Of a DNA stretch of 13,538 nt, positions 12,568-13,538 are shown one piece after another. The translations under genes were made by a program, and so were the position numbers. This stretch comes from Actinomycetota bacterium (lineage in GTDB: Bacteria > Actinomycetota > Thermoleophilia > Gaiellales > Gaiellaceae): positions 1-13,538 of the forward strand of contig JAIBJP010000031.1 in NCBI GenBank assembly GCA_020029625.1, in the 5' to 3' direction. The notes under the pieces were generated by a model. The model saw nothing but the letters and a program-made list of their open reading frames with translations. It ran no database searches and was not told the origin of the DNA. Each line of letters begins with the position of its first letter. Positions within the stretch are counted from its first letter, which is position 1.

Positions 12568-13538
12568 ATGGCGGTGACGGCTCAGGAGCGCAAGCTCCTC
12601 CTCGACGGCGATTGGATCGAGACGGGCGAGTGGCACGAGGTGCGCTCGCCGTACTCCGGCGAGACGGTCGCGCGGGTTCCGCAAGCTGGCGCCGAGCATG
12701 CGCGCCGAGCGGTCGACGCGGCCGCGAAGGCGATGGAGAATCCCCTGCCCGCACACCAGCGGGCGGAAATCCTGGACCGGGTGGCAACTCTCCTCCGGGA
12801 GCGCCATGACGACGTCGCCCAAACCATTTGCGCGGAGGCGGCCAAGCCATTGAAAGCAGCCCGAGTCGAGGCGGAGCGGGCCGTCTCGACGTTCACGATG
12901 GCCGCGGTCGAGGCACGCCGCCTTGCCGGGGAAGTGGTCCCGATGGATGCCTCGCCAGCCGGCGTCGGCAAGCTCGCCTACACGCTCCGCGTCCCCATCG
13001 GCGTCGTCGGCGCGATCACTCCCTTCAACTTTCCGCTCAACCTCGTCGGCCACAAGGTCGCGCCCGCGCTCGCCGCGGGCTGCGCGGTCGTGCTGAAGCC
13101 CGCCGGACAGACTCCGCTCTCCGCCCTTCTCCTCGCCGAGCTGGAGACGGAGGCCGGACTGCCGGCCGGCTGGCTCAACGTCCTCGTCGGGCCCTCCGCG
13201 GAGATCGGAGACGTGCTCGTCGAGGACGACCGCGTGCGCCTGATCACGTTCACGGGCTCCGCCGAGGTCGGCTGGAGGATCCGCGAGCGCGCGGCTCGCA
13301 AGAAGGTGAACCTCGAGCTTGGGAACGCCACGCCCGTCGTCGTCGAGGCGGATGCCGAGCTCGAGCAGACCGCGACGAAGCTCGCGGCGAATGCCTTCGG
13401 CTTCGCAGGACAGAGCTGCATCTCGGTGCAGCGGATCTATGTACACCGGTCGGCCTATGAGGACTTCGTCGGCCGCTTCATCCCCAAGGTGGAGGCGCTG
13501 CGGGTCGGCGACCCGGCCGACGAGGACACCGATGTGGG
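12568..13538 (+). CDS. NAD(P)-dependent aldehyde dehydrogenase (partial, 3' end cut)
   Basis: The first 323 codons of an aldehyde dehydrogenase superfamily enzyme (full length usually about 470-490), cut by the window edge. Visible: TPFNFPLNLV with the oxyanion-hole N154, cofactor-site VVLKPAG with K177, the ITFTGSAEVG loop (226-234), general base E250 in NLELGNATP, and catalytic C284 in GFAGQSCISVQRIYV. All catalytic residues in this part are intact. The SCISVQR wording and the RVPIGVVGAITPFNFP stretch remind me of the lactaldehyde/glyceraldehyde-type ALDH group; the substrate is not determined. The ATG at 12568 gives the usual N-terminus (LLLDGDWIETGE); no Shine-Dalgarno precedes it. Divergent from the hydroxyacyl-CoA dehydrogenase, which suggests related aldehyde/acyl-CoA catabolism and shared control. 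Confidence 0.95.
   Translation, partial: MAVTAQERKLLLDGDWIETGEWHEVRSPYSGETVARVPQAGAEHARRAVDAAAKAMENPLPAHQRAEILDRVATLLRERHDDVAQTICAEAAKPLKAARVEAERAVSTFTMAAVEARRLAGEVVPMDASPAGVGKLAYTLRVPIGVVGAITPFNFPLNLVGHKVAPALAAGCAVVLKPAGQTPLSALLLAELETEAGLPAGWLNVLVGPSAEIGDVLVEDDRVRLITFTGSAEVGWRIRERAARKKVNLELGNATPVVVEADAELEQTATKLAANAFGFAGQSCISVQRIYVHRSAYEDFVGRFIPKVEALRVGDPADEDTDV

Noticed and set aside
12535..13446. 303-codon minus-strand frame opposite the aldehyde dehydrogenase
   Set aside because: The plus strand encodes an unmistakable aldehyde dehydrogenase with all catalytic residues.

Overview
The window is high-GC, densely packed chromosomal DNA with short intergenic gaps and frequent GTG/TTG starts. 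Together with the gene content this fits an actinobacterium-like organism. My best guess is the class Thermoleophilia (Gaiellales/Solirubrobacterales), judged from the feel of the small secreted and acyl-CoA proteins; this is an inference, not a search result. No rRNA, tRNA, CRISPR array, transposase or prophage gene was seen. Both ends are cut inside genes.

Left part (1-7676): the C-terminal end of a secreted Asp-box (BNR/sialidase-like) repeat protein ends head-to-head with a long minus-strand operon. Read in its own direction, the operon is queA, tgt, yajC, a secD-secF fusion, a small phasin-related/coiled-coil gene, and an AarF/UbiB-type ABC1 kinase. Genes from tgt onward overlap or lie 6 nt apart. 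queA-tgt-yajC-secD-secF is the classical bacterial order: queuosine tRNA modification next to the Sec accessory translocase. The last two genes add a membrane/quinone or lipid function, and their pairing is the most interesting biological lead here.

Middle (7711-10997): a coiled-coil protein of unknown function is divergent from queA across only 34 bp. It is followed by a 192-bp intergenic region holding a two-copy 34-bp-period repeat and a hairpin. Next, on the minus strand, come an OmpR-type response regulator and its histidine kinase, 7 nt apart, and upstream of them a small secreted beta-rich protein that may be co-transcribed with them.

Right part (10998-13538): a structured 156-bp divergent spacer; two tiny unknown genes converging with 1 bp between them (89 aa, and a 68-aa CxxC/CxxC putative zinc-ribbon protein); a 3-hydroxybutyryl-CoA dehydrogenase; and, divergent from it across 35 bp, the start of an NAD(P)-dependent aldehyde dehydrogenase that runs off the end. 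The last two suggest acyl-CoA/aldehyde catabolism.

Most of the window is ordinary housekeeping. The points worth a second look are the phasin-like/ABC1 kinase pair, the SecDF fusion with its cysteine-bearing head insert, two very short divergent promoters sharing a 9-mer, the intergenic repeat, and a terminator-like hairpin antisense to tgt.
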